From NCBI RefSeq assembly GCF_044755465.1, contig NZ_JBIVRB010000010.1:142831-206830 (forward strand): a stretch of DNA of 64,000 bases, in the 5' to 3' direction. The notes below the pieces were generated by a model. It was not told the DNA's origin. It ran no database searches and worked only from the letters and a program-made list of their open reading frames with translations. Position numbers and translations under genes: made by a program. Positions 41,498-50,459 of this stretch are shown here, in pieces (within the stretch, counting starts at the first letter, position 1; each line of letters begins with the position of its first letter). This DNA comes from Peterkaempfera sp044755465. GTDB taxonomy: Bacteria; Actinomycetota; Actinomycetes; Streptomycetales; Streptomycetaceae.

Positions 41498-42670
41498 ATG
41501 CCCACACCACCGCCCGCCGACCCCCGGGAGCCCGCGCCCGCCGATCCGTCGCTGGCCGGGATCGAGGCGGTCAGCGGCGCCGTCCTGGCGATGAGCCGCC
41601 ACCTGGAGGTCGGCGAGGTGCTGCGGCGGATCACCGCCTCCGCCCGCACCCTGCTGGACGCCGAGTACGCCGCGCTGGGCGTGCCCGACGACCACGGCGG
41701 CTTCGCCCAGTTCGTGGTGGACGGCGTGAGCGAGGAACAGTGGCGGGCCATCGGCCCGCTGCCCCGCCAGCACGGCGTGCTCGCCGCCCTGCTGGCCGAG
41801 GCGGTCCCCAGCCGGATGGCCGATGTGCGCCGCGACCCCCGCTTCGAGGGCTGGCCCGCCGCGCACCCCGAACTGTCCGACTTCCTCGGCGTGCCCATCA
41901 CGGACGGCGACGAGACCATCGGTGCGATCTTCCTGGCCAACAAGCGCGACTCGGCCGGCTTCACCGACCACGACGAGGAGCTCGTCCGCATCCTGGCCGC
42001 GCATGCCGCCATCGCGCTGACCAACGCCCGGCTGTACGAGCGCAGCCGGGAGCTGACCCTGGCCGGTGAGCGCGCCCGGATCGCGCACGAGCTGCACGAC
42101 GCCGTGTCCCAGAAGCTGTTCTCGCTGCGGCTCACCGCCCAGGCCGCCGCCGCACTGCTGGACCGCGACCCGGCGCGGGCCCGCCGTGAGCTGGCCGAGG
42201 TCTCCCGGCTGGCCGCCGAGGCCGCCGACGAACTACGCGCCGTCGTGGTCGAGCTGCGCCCCGCCGCACTGGAGGAGGACGGCCTGGTCGCCACCCTCGC
42301 CTCGCAGGTGGAGGTGCTCAACCGCGCCCACAGCGCCCGGGTCACCTTCACCGCCTGCTGCGTACGGGCGCTGCCGCCCGCCCAGGAGGAGGCGCTGCTG
42401 CGCGTGGCCCAGGAGGCGCTGCACAACGCCCTGCGCCATGCGCGGGCCGAGTCGGTCGCGGTCGAACTGCGCGGCACCTGCCCCCGGGGCGCCCTGCTGC
42501 GGGTGGCGGACGACGGCTGCGGCTTCGACCCGCACACGGTACGCCGGGCCGGCCGCCACCTGGGCCTGGTCTCGATGCGCGACCGCGCCGCCCGGACGGG
42601 CGCGACCCTGACCGTGGAGTCGGCCCCCGGCAAGGGGACCACAGTGGAGATGGAGGTCCCCGGTGGCTGA
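41498..42670 (+). CDS. GAF domain sensor histidine kinase (HisKA_3, NarX/DevS-like)
   Basis: A 390-residue soluble kinase. The GAF domain covers about residues 35-180 (VGEVLRRITASARTLLDAEYAALG to ALTNARLYE), and the dimerisation/phosphoacceptor region is ERARIAHELHDAVSQKLFSL, with His200 in ELHD as the probable phosphorylated residue. The HATPase domain has EALHNALRHA (N-box), ADDGCGFDP (G1) and GRHLGLVSMRDRA (G2). There are no transmembrane helices, so the signal is cytoplasmic (redox or small molecule). It overlaps the response regulator gene by eight bases. Confidence 0.93.
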   Translation: MPTPPPADPREPAPADPSLAGIEAVSGAVLAMSRHLEVGEVLRRITASARTLLDAEYAALGVPDDHGGFAQFVVDGVSEEQWRAIGPLPRQHGVLAALLAEAVPSRMADVRRDPRFEGWPAAHPELSDFLGVPITDGDETIGAIFLANKRDSAGFTDHDEELVRILAAHAAIALTNARLYERSRELTLAGERARIAHELHDAVSQKLFSLRLTAQAAAALLDRDPARARRELAEVSRLAAEAADELRAVVVELRPAALEEDGLVATLASQVEVLNRAHSARVTFTACCVRALPPAQEEALLRVAQEALHNALRHARAESVAVELRGTCPRGALLRVADDGCGFDPHTVRRAGRHLGLVSMRDRAARTGATLTVESAPGKGTTVEMEVPGG

Positions 42671-43328
42671 CCCAGGCACCGCCCGCCCGCGCATCCGGGT
42701 CCTGCTGGTCGACGACCACCAGGTCGTCCGCCGGGGCCTGCGCACCTTTCTGGAGGTGCAGGACGACATCGAGGTGGTGGGCGAGGCGGCGGACGGCGCC
42801 GAGGGCGTCGCCCGTACCGAGGAGCTGGCACCCGATGTGGTGCTGATGGACGTCAAGATGCCCGGCACCGACGGCATCGAGGCGCTGCGGACGCTGCGCG
42901 AGCGCGGCTGCGCCGCCCGGGTGCTGATCGTCACCAGCTTCACCGAGCACCGCACCGTGGTGCCCGCGCTGCGGGCGGGTGCCGCCGGGTACGTGTACAA
43001 GGACGTCGACCCGGACGCGCTGGCCGGCGCGATCCGGGCCGTGCACGCCGGGCACGTCCTGCTCCAGCCGGAGCTGGCCGAGGCGCTGCTCGCCGAGGAG
43101 GGGCCGCGCCCGCCGCAGGGGCGTGGCGGCACCCTGACCGAGCGGGAGCAGGAGGTGCTGGGCCATATCGCCGACGGCAGGTCCAACCGGGAGATCGCCC
43201 GAGCGCTCCACCTGTCGGAGAAGACGGTGAAGACCCATGTCTCCAACATCCTGATGAAGCTGGACCTGGCCGACCGCACCCAGGCCGCCCTGTGGGCGGT
43301 CCGCAACGGGGCGGCGCCCCGGGCCTGA
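42663..43328 (+). CDS. NarL/LuxR family response regulator
   Basis: A 221-residue regulator. The receiver domain has the acidic pair in LLVDDHQVV, phosphoacceptor Asp63 in VVLMDVKMPG, and the conserved Lys in YKDVDPDAL. The C-terminal LuxR helix-turn-helix is LTEREQEVLGHIADGRSNREIARALHLSEKTVKTHVSNILMKL. It forms a cognate pair with the overlapping kinase gene. Targets are unknown. Confidence 0.95.
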   Translation: MADPGTARPRIRVLLVDDHQVVRRGLRTFLEVQDDIEVVGEAADGAEGVARTEELAPDVVLMDVKMPGTDGIEALRTLRERGCAARVLIVTSFTEHRTVVPALRAGAAGYVYKDVDPDALAGAIRAVHAGHVLLQPELAEALLAEEGPRPPQGRGGTLTEREQEVLGHIADGRSNREIARALHLSEKTVKTHVSNILMKLDLADRTQAALWAVRNGAAPRA

Positions 43329-43416
43329 CTGCGGGTGCCGGTGCCGGTGCCGGTGCGGGGGCTCCGGGCGTTTCGGGTCCGGGTGGGGGTGGAACGATCA
43401 TCTACCCGCGAGTAAC

Positions 43417-44292
43417 ATGCCGTCCATGACCGTCGCCGACACCACCGCCCGCCCCCTGGACACCGAGTTCGACCGGGGCACCGCCGTCACCGAGGACCCT
43501 GCGGAACCCGGCGTCCACCACGCCGAACTCGACGGCGGCTGGCGGATCGGCGGCGGCATCAACGGCGGCCTGCTGCTCGCCACCGCCGCCCGCGCCCTCT
43601 CCCGCGAGCTGGGCACCGCCGCCGGCCACACCGACCCGTACGCCATCAGCGGCTACTACCTCTCCGCCTCCCGGCCCGGACCCGCCACCCTGCGTACCGA
43701 GGTGGTCCGCCGGGGGCGCACCCTCTCCACCGGCCAGGTCTCCCTCAGCCAGCCCGGTCCGGACGGGATCGAGGTCGAGCGGCTGCGCGTCCTGGGCAGC
43801 TACGGCGACCTCGACGCCCAGCACGCGGACGTCCGCACCTCCGCCACCCCGCCCGAGCTGCCCCCGCCGGACCGCTGCATCTCCACCGACCAGGCGCCGC
43901 CCGAGTTCCTGGCCCAGGCCGATCTGCTGCACCGGCTGGACCTGCGGCTCGACCCCGCCTGCGTCGGCTGGGCCCTCGGCGCGCCCTCCGGCAACGGCGT
44001 CATCCGGGGCTGGCTCCGCCTGGCCGACGGCCGCGAACCCGACCCGCTGATGCTGCTGCTCGCCGCCGACGCGCTGCCGCCGGTCACCTTCGACCTGGGG
44101 CTGTTCGGCTGGACGCCCACCCTGGAGCTCACCGTCCACGTCCGCGCCAAGCCCGCGCCGGGGTGGCTGCTGCTCAGCCACGCCACCCGCAACCTGGCCG
44201 GCGGCTACCTGGAGGAGGACGCCGAGGTCTGGGACTCCACCGGCCGCCTCGTCGCCCAGTCCCGCCAACTCGCCGCTGCGCCCCGGCCCTGA
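43417..44292 (+). CDS. Acyl-CoA thioesterase family protein (double hotdog)
   Basis: A 291-residue protein with two hotdog-like halves. The N-terminal half has WRIGGGINGGLLLATAARALSREL, a thioesterase-superfamily helix region, and ISGYYLSASRPGPATLRTEVVRRGRTLSTGQVSL; the C-terminal half has LELTVHVRAKPAPGWLLLSHATRNLAGGYLEEDAEVWDSTGRLVAQSRQ, the usual ending of TesB-like proteins. It likely hydrolyses an acyl-CoA; the chain is unknown. Start at ATG 43417; a second ATG three codons later is possible. Confidence 0.85.
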   Translation: MPSMTVADTTARPLDTEFDRGTAVTEDPAEPGVHHAELDGGWRIGGGINGGLLLATAARALSRELGTAAGHTDPYAISGYYLSASRPGPATLRTEVVRRGRTLSTGQVSLSQPGPDGIEVERLRVLGSYGDLDAQHADVRTSATPPELPPPDRCISTDQAPPEFLAQADLLHRLDLRLDPACVGWALGAPSGNGVIRGWLRLADGREPDPLMLLLAADALPPVTFDLGLFGWTPTLELTVHVRAKPAPGWLLLSHATRNLAGGYLEEDAEVWDSTGRLVAQSRQLAAAPRP

Positions 44293-44317
44293 ACCGGCCC
44301 TGAACCAGCCCTGAACC

Positions 44318-44350
44318 GGGGGCGCGGGGAACTGTGCTCCCCCCGCCCCC
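44318..44350. terminator. Hairpin between convergent thioesterase and trypco2 genes
   Basis: GGGGGCGCGGGGA (44318-44330) pairs with 44338-44350 with one mismatch and a seven-base loop. It can serve both directions. Confidence 0.6.
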
Positions 44351-44382
44351 TCCGGGCTTCCCGGGCACGCGGAGCCCGCCGG

Positions 44383-44685
44383 TCAGGGCTGGCGGCGGCC
44401 GACCTGGGCGGTGCGTCCCTCGTGCTTGGGCTGGAGCTCGACCTGGATGCGGTGTGTGGTGTCCCGCCCGGCGGAGCCGCCCAGTTCGGCGGTGACCACG
44501 CCGATCCGCAGGCCCCCGCTGCCCGACCCGGTCCGGTGCACCTGGACCGCGAACTCCAGGCTGACCTTCTCCACGGCGAAGGTCAGCGCATGCCCCTGCC
44601 CGTCCAGCCGAGCCTGCTCCAGCTCGCCGCGCACCTGCCGGATCACCTCCGCCAGCCCCACGAAGTCCTCGCCCTTGGCGCCCAT
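44383..44685 (-). CDS. Trypco2 family protein (trypsin co-occurring domain)
   Basis: A 100-residue protein. GLAEVIRQVRGELEQARLDGQGHALTFAVEKVSLEFAVQVHRT, followed by GLRIGVVTAELGGSAGRDTTHRIQVELQP, matches the trypsin-co-occurring domain 2 pattern: a short helix, then beta strands with a conserved E-V-L-E core. These domains are known as partners of trypsin-like proteases in predicted NTP-dependent conflict systems of multicellular bacteria. Here it is divergent from a trypsin-like protease gene with only 75 bases between. Its biochemical function is not established; a sensor or adaptor for the protease is an inference. Confidence 0.82.
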   Translation of the reverse strand: MGAKGEDFVGLAEVIRQVRGELEQARLDGQGHALTFAVEKVSLEFAVQVHRTGSGSGGLRIGVVTAELGGSAGRDTTHRIQVELQPKHEGRTAQVGRRQP

Positions 44686-44709
44686 TTCGCGTACCCCCGT
44701 CCGGATCTC

Positions 44710-44752
44710 CCGCCGCAGGAGTCTACGGCGGCGGGCACGTCGTGCGTATGCT
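44710..44752. promoter_or_regulatory. Divergent control region between trypco2 and the protease operon
   Basis: The region carries inverted repeat arms CCGCCG (44710-44715) and CGGCGG (44726-44731), a perfect small palindrome GCACG-T-CGTGC (44735-44745), and a TATGCT -10 box (44747-44752) ending nine bases before the protease ATG. The protease transcript is probably leaderless or nearly so. Confidence 0.45.
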
Positions 44753-44760
44753 TTCCAGCC

Positions 44761-46473
44761 ATGGGGGACAGGACCGAACGCCCCGTCAATTCACCTGAGC
44801 CCGAGGAGAGTTGGCGAGCACGCATCCTGGCGGAGGACGGGGCGATCCTGGGGGCGGGCATTCTGCTGGGTACGGAGACCGTGCTGACCTGTGCCCATGT
44901 CGTCCCCGAGGGCCAGGGCGTGCTGGTCGACCTGGAGGGCGCCCCCGACGGCCGAACGGTCCCGGCCCGGGTGGTCGAGGGCTGCTGGATTCCGGAGACC
45001 ACCGACTCGCACGGCGAGCCCAGCGGCGATGTGGCCCTGCTGACCCTGCGGACCGCGCAGCCCGCCGGGCGCGGCGCGACATTCCACCGGGTGTCACCGT
45101 CCTGGCATCGCACCGTGCACATGTACGGCTACCCGGAGTGGCTGGACTGGGGGGTGTGGTTCCGAGCCCGCCTCGCCGGGCGGTGCGGCCTCGACGGGCG
45201 GGTGCAGATGTTCCCGGCGACCCCGGAGGAGGCCGTCCGCCCCGGCTTCAGCGGCGCGGCGGTCACCGACGACCTGAGCGGCCAGGTCATCGGCATGGTG
45301 GTCAGCCGCTACCGGGACGAGGACGGCCTGCGGCTCTCGTACATGATCCCCACCGAGACCGTGCTGCGGCATCTGCCCCGGGTGCGGGCGTGGGTGTCCG
45401 GCGGTTCGGCCGTCGACCTCAGCCTGGTCTCCGGCAGCGTCGAGGAGGTGCTGGACGCCCCCTTCGCGGAGCGGCTCGTCCACTGGCTGGACGGCACCGA
45501 CCCCGCCGAGGTGAAGATCAGCACCGTACTCCCCGGCGACCAGCACCGCGCCCGTACGCTCCAGCGCGCCATCACCCTCGCGGACCGCGAACTGGCCGGC
45601 CGGGGCGCCGACCCGCCGAGCGCTGCGGCGCCGCCCGCCACCGTGCCGCCGGTCGGCAGCCTGGACCTGGCCATCGACGCCGCCGGGCGCAGCGCCGCCT
45701 ACGTTGCGGAGCGGGTCGCCGAGCGGCTGGGGCTGGGCCTGGCCGGCAGTGACGGCGAAGCCGGCACCACCGACCCGCTGGCCCGCCTCCGGGACGCCGA
45801 GATCCCGCTCACCGCCGTGGTCGACGGCGTGGACGAGGCCGCGGAACCCGCCGCCCTGGTCGACCTGCTGGGCCTGCTCGCCGAACGGGGCTGCCGCCTG
45901 CTGCTGGTCTTCCACACCCCGGACTCCCCGAGCCGCCGCCGGGCCGAGCACGAGATCGCCGCCCGCCCCCGGATCACCCGGCTGGCCGCGCTGCTGGACG
46001 AGATCACCGTCCGCAGGCAGCAGCGGCTGCGCGAACTGCACCTCCTGGTCACGGCCGACCTCCGGCAGGCCACCACCGCCCTCACCCGCGCGCATGCGCT
46101 GCGCAGCCACCTCGCCGCGCTGCGCGCCCCCGGCGCGGGCAGCGGACCGCCGCCGCTGCCGACCCCGGCCGAGCTGGCCGCCTTCGAGCGCACCGCCGAG
46201 CTGGCCCGCGACCAGGTCGAGCGGGCCGTCGCCCGACTGGAGGCGCTGGTCGCCCGCCGCGACGTACTGCGCGGCCGGCTGATCCCGTTCCAGGCCATGC
46301 TGGCCGCGCACCGCGCGCTGGAGGACACCGCCGTCGCCCCCCACTACCGCCGGGCCCACGACAGCCTGTGGCAGGCGCCGTGCGACCTGGCGGTGGCGGA
46401 GGAGGCGGTGGCCCGGTACATCGAGGCGGTCGTGCGGCGGACCGGCGGTACCCCCGGGGAGGCGGCGCCATGA
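44761..46473 (+). CDS. Trypsin-like serine protease with degenerate STAND-type NTPase region
   Basis: A 570-residue cytoplasmic protein. Residues 15-205 form a trypsin-like domain with His46 (VLTCAHVV), Asp90 (SGDVALLTL) and Ser164 (RPGFSGAAV) as the likely triad. Residues about 225-400 resemble the P-loop part of trypsin-NTPase conflict proteins: VGSLDLAIDAAGRSAAYVAERVAERLG and a Walker-B-like TAVVDGVDEA (351-360) are present, but no Walker A (GxxGxGK) can be found. The C-terminal 170 residues are helical and coiled-coil-like. There is no signal peptide. The stop overlaps the kinase start (ATGA). Role inferred: regulated cleavage in a signalling or defence pathway. Confidence 0.85.
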   Translation: MGDRTERPVNSPEPEESWRARILAEDGAILGAGILLGTETVLTCAHVVPEGQGVLVDLEGAPDGRTVPARVVEGCWIPETTDSHGEPSGDVALLTLRTAQPAGRGATFHRVSPSWHRTVHMYGYPEWLDWGVWFRARLAGRCGLDGRVQMFPATPEEAVRPGFSGAAVTDDLSGQVIGMVVSRYRDEDGLRLSYMIPTETVLRHLPRVRAWVSGGSAVDLSLVSGSVEEVLDAPFAERLVHWLDGTDPAEVKISTVLPGDQHRARTLQRAITLADRELAGRGADPPSAAAPPATVPPVGSLDLAIDAAGRSAAYVAERVAERLGLGLAGSDGEAGTTDPLARLRDAEIPLTAVVDGVDEAAEPAALVDLLGLLAERGCRLLLVFHTPDSPSRRRAEHEIAARPRITRLAALLDEITVRRQQRLRELHLLVTADLRQATTALTRAHALRSHLAALRAPGAGSGPPPLPTPAELAAFERTAELARDQVERAVARLEALVARRDVLRGRLIPFQAMLAAHRALEDTAVAPHYRRAHDSLWQAPCDLAVAEEAVARYIEAVVRRTGGTPGEAAP

Positions 46474-48749
46474 CGACACCCTGCAACCGGCCCGGCTGCG
46501 GCGGCCGCATCGCCGCCACCGGCTACTGCGACGAGTGCGGCCGCAGCCCCGCCCCGCCCGAACCCCCGGCGCCCGCGCCCCGGCCCGCCCCGCCGGCCAC
46601 CCCGCCGTCGCTGCGCTCCGGCCCGCAGACCCCGACCCCGTCCACGCTGGCCGGCTGGTCGGCGGGCGGCGGGCTGCCGTCCCTCCCGTTCGTGGGGCTG
46701 CCCGACCCGTCGGCGCTGGTCATCTCCGACCCCGGTCCGCCGCCGGGCGGCCGCCGCTGCGGCAAGGACGGCTGCCGGGAGACCGTCGGCATCGGCTACG
46801 GCGGGCGGCCGGCCCCGAGCCGGGGCTTCTGCCCGAACTGCGGCACCCCGTACGACTTCTCGCCGCAGCTGCGGCCCGGTGACCGGCTGGACGACCACTA
46901 CGAGGTGATCGGCCCGCTGGCGCACGGCGGCCTCGGCTGGATCTACCTGGCCCGCGACATCCGGCTCGAAGGCCACTTCGTGGCGCTCAAGGGGCTGATC
47001 AACGCCAATGACGCCGCCGCCCGGCGGCAGGCCGAGGAGGAGCGCCGCCACCTGGTCGCGCTGGACCACCCGGACGTGGTGCGGATCATCAGCTTCGCCA
47101 CCCACCACAGCTCCGACCCGGACTCCCGACCCACCGACGCCGCCTCGACCGACTACATCGTCATGGAGTTCGTCGGCGGCCGGTCGCTGCGCCAGCTGAC
47201 CGACCCCGAGGAGCAGCAGCGGATGCTCGGCGGCCCGCTGCAACTGGAGCACGTCGTCGGCTACGGCTGCCGCATCCTGGGCGCCCTGGAGCATCTGCAC
47301 CGCCGTGGCCTGCTGTACTGCGACATGAAGCCCGACAACGTCATCCACCACGGCGACCGGGTGAAGGTCATCGACCTCGGGGCGGTGCGCCGCGCCGACG
47401 ACCGGGAGTCCCCGCTGGTCAGCACCCCGTACTACGCACCGCCCGGCGACGAGCGGACCGCCGCCGGGTGGACCGAGGCGTCCGACCTCCACACGGTCGG
47501 CGCCACGCTGCGCGAGCTGTCCAACGCCGCCGCCCGCCCGGCCGGCGGCCTGAGCCGGATCTCCTTCCTGCGGGTCGTGCAGCGGGCCACCCACCCCGAC
47601 CCCCGGGCCCGGTTCGGCACCGCCGCGCAGATGGCCCGCCAGCTCTGGGGCGTGCTGCGCGAACTCCGCTCGCTGGACACCGGCCAGGAGCACCCCGAGC
47701 CGTCCGTGGTGTTCGCCCCGACCGCCCTGCTGCTCGACGCCGGTCTGGGCGCCGTCCCGCCGCTGTCCCGCTGGATCGACCACCCGGACGGCCTGCCGGA
47801 GCCCGACCTCGGCCGCCCCACCGCCGCCCAGGTCGCGACCGGACTGCCGGTACCGCTGCCCGACCCCGACGACCCGGCGGCGGCCCTGGTCACCACCCCC
47901 ACCCAGGTCGGCTGGCGGCGGCTGGTCGAACAGCTCGCCGCCCAGCGCCCCCGTACGGTGGAGACCGCCCTCTACGCCTGCCGGACGCTGCTCCAGCACG
48001 ACCCGGCGGCCGCCGGGAGCTGGCTCACCCGCGGGGTCGGCCTGCTCGGCGGCGAGGAGGCCGCCGCCCACGACTGGCGGATCGGCTGGCACCGCGCACT
48101 GCTGGCCCTCGCCGGGGACGACGTCCCGGCCGCCGAACGGCACCTGGACGCGGTCTACAGCGCGCTGCCCGGTGAGCACGCCCCCAAGCTCGCCCTCGGC
48201 TACTGCGCCGAGCGGCGCGGCGACGCGGAGTCCGCCGCCCGGTTCTACGAGGCGGTGTGGCGCTGCGACCACGCGCAGGGCAGCGCCGCCTTCGGCCTGG
48301 CCCGCATCCACCTGGGGCGCGGCGAGCCCGCCCGCGCCGTGGAGGTGCTGGACGGCGTGCCGCAGGTCTCCCGGCACCATGACGCCGCCCGGATCGCGGC
48401 CGTCCGCATCCACGCCGGGCGCACCCCCGGCGGCCCGCCCACCGAGGACGGCCTGCGCGAGGCGGTCCGCCGACTGCCCGGCCTCTATCTGGACGAGGGC
48501 GACCGGGCCGGCCGGGCCAGGGCCAGGCTGACGGCGGAGGTCCGCGAGGCCGCGCTGGACTGGCTGACCGGCGGTGCGCGGGCCGCCCTCGACGGCGGCC
48601 CGCTGCTCGGCGCGCCGCCCACCGAGGCCGGGCTGCGCGACCTGCTGGAGAAGTCGCTGCGGGAGCTGGCCGAGCAGGCCCGCACCGCAGCCGACCACGG
48701 AGTGCTGACCGACCGGGCCAACGCGGTACGGCCCATGACCTTCACCTGA
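46470..48749 (+). CDS. pknG: PknG-like serine/threonine protein kinase with zinc ribbons and TPRs
   Basis: A 759-residue soluble kinase. Two CxxC-type metal sites lie in the N-terminal region (CNRPGCGG...YCDECG at 5-23; RRCGKDGC...FCPNCG at 96-125), replacing the rubredoxin module of mycobacterial PknG. The kinase domain is at about 144-420: Lys174 (FVALKGL), catalytic Asp285 (YCDMKPDN) and DLG at 302-304 in place of DFG, as in PknG. A TPR-containing C-terminal half follows (for example LALGYCAERRGDAESAARFYEAVW). PknG kinases phosphorylate GarA/OdhI-type FHA regulators of the TCA cycle. It lies in one run with a VWA protein, a four-TM protein and a binding protein. Confidence 0.93.
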   Translation: MTTPCNRPGCGGRIAATGYCDECGRSPAPPEPPAPAPRPAPPATPPSLRSGPQTPTPSTLAGWSAGGGLPSLPFVGLPDPSALVISDPGPPPGGRRCGKDGCRETVGIGYGGRPAPSRGFCPNCGTPYDFSPQLRPGDRLDDHYEVIGPLAHGGLGWIYLARDIRLEGHFVALKGLINANDAAARRQAEEERRHLVALDHPDVVRIISFATHHSSDPDSRPTDAASTDYIVMEFVGGRSLRQLTDPEEQQRMLGGPLQLEHVVGYGCRILGALEHLHRRGLLYCDMKPDNVIHHGDRVKVIDLGAVRRADDRESPLVSTPYYAPPGDERTAAGWTEASDLHTVGATLRELSNAAARPAGGLSRISFLRVVQRATHPDPRARFGTAAQMARQLWGVLRELRSLDTGQEHPEPSVVFAPTALLLDAGLGAVPPLSRWIDHPDGLPEPDLGRPTAAQVATGLPVPLPDPDDPAAALVTTPTQVGWRRLVEQLAAQRPRTVETALYACRTLLQHDPAAAGSWLTRGVGLLGGEEAAAHDWRIGWHRALLALAGDDVPAAERHLDAVYSALPGEHAPKLALGYCAERRGDAESAARFYEAVWRCDHAQGSAAFGLARIHLGRGEPARAVEVLDGVPQVSRHHDAARIAAVRIHAGRTPGGPPTEDGLREAVRRLPGLYLDEGDRAGRARARLTAEVREAALDWLTGGARAALDGGPLLGAPPTEAGLRDLLEKSLRELAEQARTAADHGVLTDRANAVRPMTFT

Positions 48750-48802
48750 CGGACCCGCCCGCCCCCATTCGTACCTGCCCGTACCCGCCCACCCGTCCCG
48801 CC

Positions 48803-48840
48803 CGGACCCGGACCCGGACCCAGACCCAGACCCAGACCCG
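48803..48840. repeat. Hexanucleotide repeat before the VWA gene
   Basis: Six to seven units of GGACCC then AGACCC lie 11 to 48 bases upstream of the VWA gene start, directly before its GAGGGGAAG ribosome binding site. Length changes here would alter spacing in the leader. Confidence 0.8.
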
Positions 48841-48851
48841 AGGGGAAGCCG

Positions 48852-50459
48852 ATGAGCGCAGCGGACGGCCGCGAACCCGGCGGCCCGACCGTCACCCTGA
48901 CCATCAGCCAGGACAAGTACCTCCCCGCCGGACCCGGCAGCGGCGAGGTGCAGGCCGTCCTCACCGTCACCACCGGCGGCCTGCGCGCCGCCCCCGAGGC
49001 CGCCGCCGAAGTCCTCGTCGTGGACTGCTCCGGCTCCATGGGCTGGCCCCGCTCCAAGATCGAGGCGGCCCGCGAGGCCACCACCGCCGCCATCGGCCTG
49101 CTGCGCGACGGCACCCGCTTCGCCGTCGTGGAGGGCACCGACCGCGCCCGCACCGTCTACCCACCCACCGGCTACCCGACCACCGCCCACCCGCCCACCG
49201 CCCACCCGACCACCGACGCCCTCGCGGTGGCCGGACCCGACACCCGCGCCGAGGCGATCACCCGCGTCCGCCGGCTCAACCCCGGCGGCGGCACCGCCAT
49301 CGGCAGCTGGCTCACCCTGGCCCGCGAGCTGCTCGACCAGCGGCCCGCCGCGCTGCGGCACGTGCTGCTGCTCACCGACGGCAAGAACGAGACCGAGAGC
49401 CCCGGCCGGCTGGCCCAGGTGCTCGACGCCTGCGAGGGCCACTTCACCTGCGACGCCCGGGGCATCGGCGACGGCTGGGACGCCCAGGAGCTGCACCGGA
49501 TCGCCACCCGGCTGCACGGCACCGCCGACGTCGTCCTGCGCGACGCCGACCTGACCGCCGACTTCACCGCCGCCATGCGCATCGCCACCGCCCGCGCCCT
49601 CCCCGAGCTGCGCATCCGCCTCACCCGGCTGCCCGGCACCACCGTCCGCTACCTCAAGCAGGTCTTCCCCGCCGAGCTCGACCTCACCGCCGACGGCCGG
49701 CCGGTGGACGACCGCAGCACCGAGTTCACCACCCGCGCCTGGGGCAACGAGATCCGCCAGTACCAGGTCTGCCTGGCCGCCGACCCCACCCACCGCCCCC
49801 GGGGCGAGGACCTCCAGATCGCCGTGGCCGAACTGGCCGCCGCCGACCCGCTGCCCCTCCCCGCCCCGGTCCCGGTCCTCGTCCACTGGACCGACGGCCA
49901 CCAGCCCTCCACCGGCCTCAACCCGGTGGTCAGCCACTTCGGCGACTACGGCGAACTCGGCCGCGCCGCAGCCGCCGCCTACCAGGCCCACCAGACGCGC
50001 GACCTGCCCGCCGCCGAAGCCGCCCTCGACCGGGTGCTGCGCCTGGCCCACCTGCTGGACGACCGGGCGATGCTGGAACTCCTGGCCCACCTGCTGCGCT
50101 CCACCGACCCGGCCGCCGGCCCGGCCCGGCTCAGGCAGCGGTACGACGAACGCCACTTCGGCCGGCTGCTGCTGCTCAGCAGCCGCTCCACCCGGATGTC
50201 CGACGACGGCCTACCGCAGGCCGCCCCCTCCGAACCGCCCGGCCCAAACCACAAATGCCCCGACCACAACTGTCCAGACCGCAACTGTCCAGACCGCAAC
50301 TGCCCAGACCGCATCTGCCCCCGCTGCGCCGCCCCGGCCCCGCCCGGCGCCCGCTTCTGCCCGGACTGCGGCCGCCCCATGGACGGGGACCCCCGAGGCG
50401 GGGACCCCCGAGGCGGGGACACCGGAGACGGGGACACCGGAGACGGGAACCCGAGATGA
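48852..50459 (+). CDS. VWA domain protein with C-terminal zinc ribbon
   Basis: A 535-residue cytoplasmic protein. The von Willebrand A domain (about residues 52-250) has an intact MIDAS motif: Asp58-x-Ser60-x-Ser62 in VVDCSGSM, a Thr in GGGTAIGSW, and Asp in LLLTDGKNE. The middle part contains beta strands and a helical region (about 375-440). The C-terminus has a run of CPDxN units coded by 15-bp repeats, then a zinc ribbon CPRC...CPDCG and an acidic Gly/Asp repeat. The zinc ribbon is like those of the adjacent PknG-like kinase, so the two may interact. ATG start with GAGGGGAAG. The stop overlaps the next gene. Confidence 0.9.
   Translation: MSAADGREPGGPTVTLTISQDKYLPAGPGSGEVQAVLTVTTGGLRAAPEAAAEVLVVDCSGSMGWPRSKIEAAREATTAAIGLLRDGTRFAVVEGTDRARTVYPPTGYPTTAHPPTAHPTTDALAVAGPDTRAEAITRVRRLNPGGGTAIGSWLTLARELLDQRPAALRHVLLLTDGKNETESPGRLAQVLDACEGHFTCDARGIGDGWDAQELHRIATRLHGTADVVLRDADLTADFTAAMRIATARALPELRIRLTRLPGTTVRYLKQVFPAELDLTADGRPVDDRSTEFTTRAWGNEIRQYQVCLAADPTHRPRGEDLQIAVAELAAADPLPLPAPVPVLVHWTDGHQPSTGLNPVVSHFGDYGELGRAAAAAYQAHQTRDLPAAEAALDRVLRLAHLLDDRAMLELLAHLLRSTDPAAGPARLRQRYDERHFGRLLLLSSRSTRMSDDGLPQAAPSEPPGPNHKCPDHNCPDRNCPDRNCPDRICPRCAAPAPPGARFCPDCGRPMDGDPRGGDPRGGDTGDGDTGDGNPR
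50252..50450. repeat. Two 15-bp coding repeats in the VWA gene
   Basis: Around 50265-50315, AACTGTCCAGACCGC-type units encode NCPDR repeats. At 50385-50444, four 15-bp units (GGGGACCCCCGAGGC twice, GGGGACACCGGAGAC twice) encode GDPRG and GDTGD repeats. Confidence 0.85.

Noticed and set aside
46344..50156. Antisense ORF of 1270 codons opposite the kinase and VWA genes
   Set aside because: It mirrors two well-supported genes with intact motifs; composition is Gly/Val/Ala-rich without family features.
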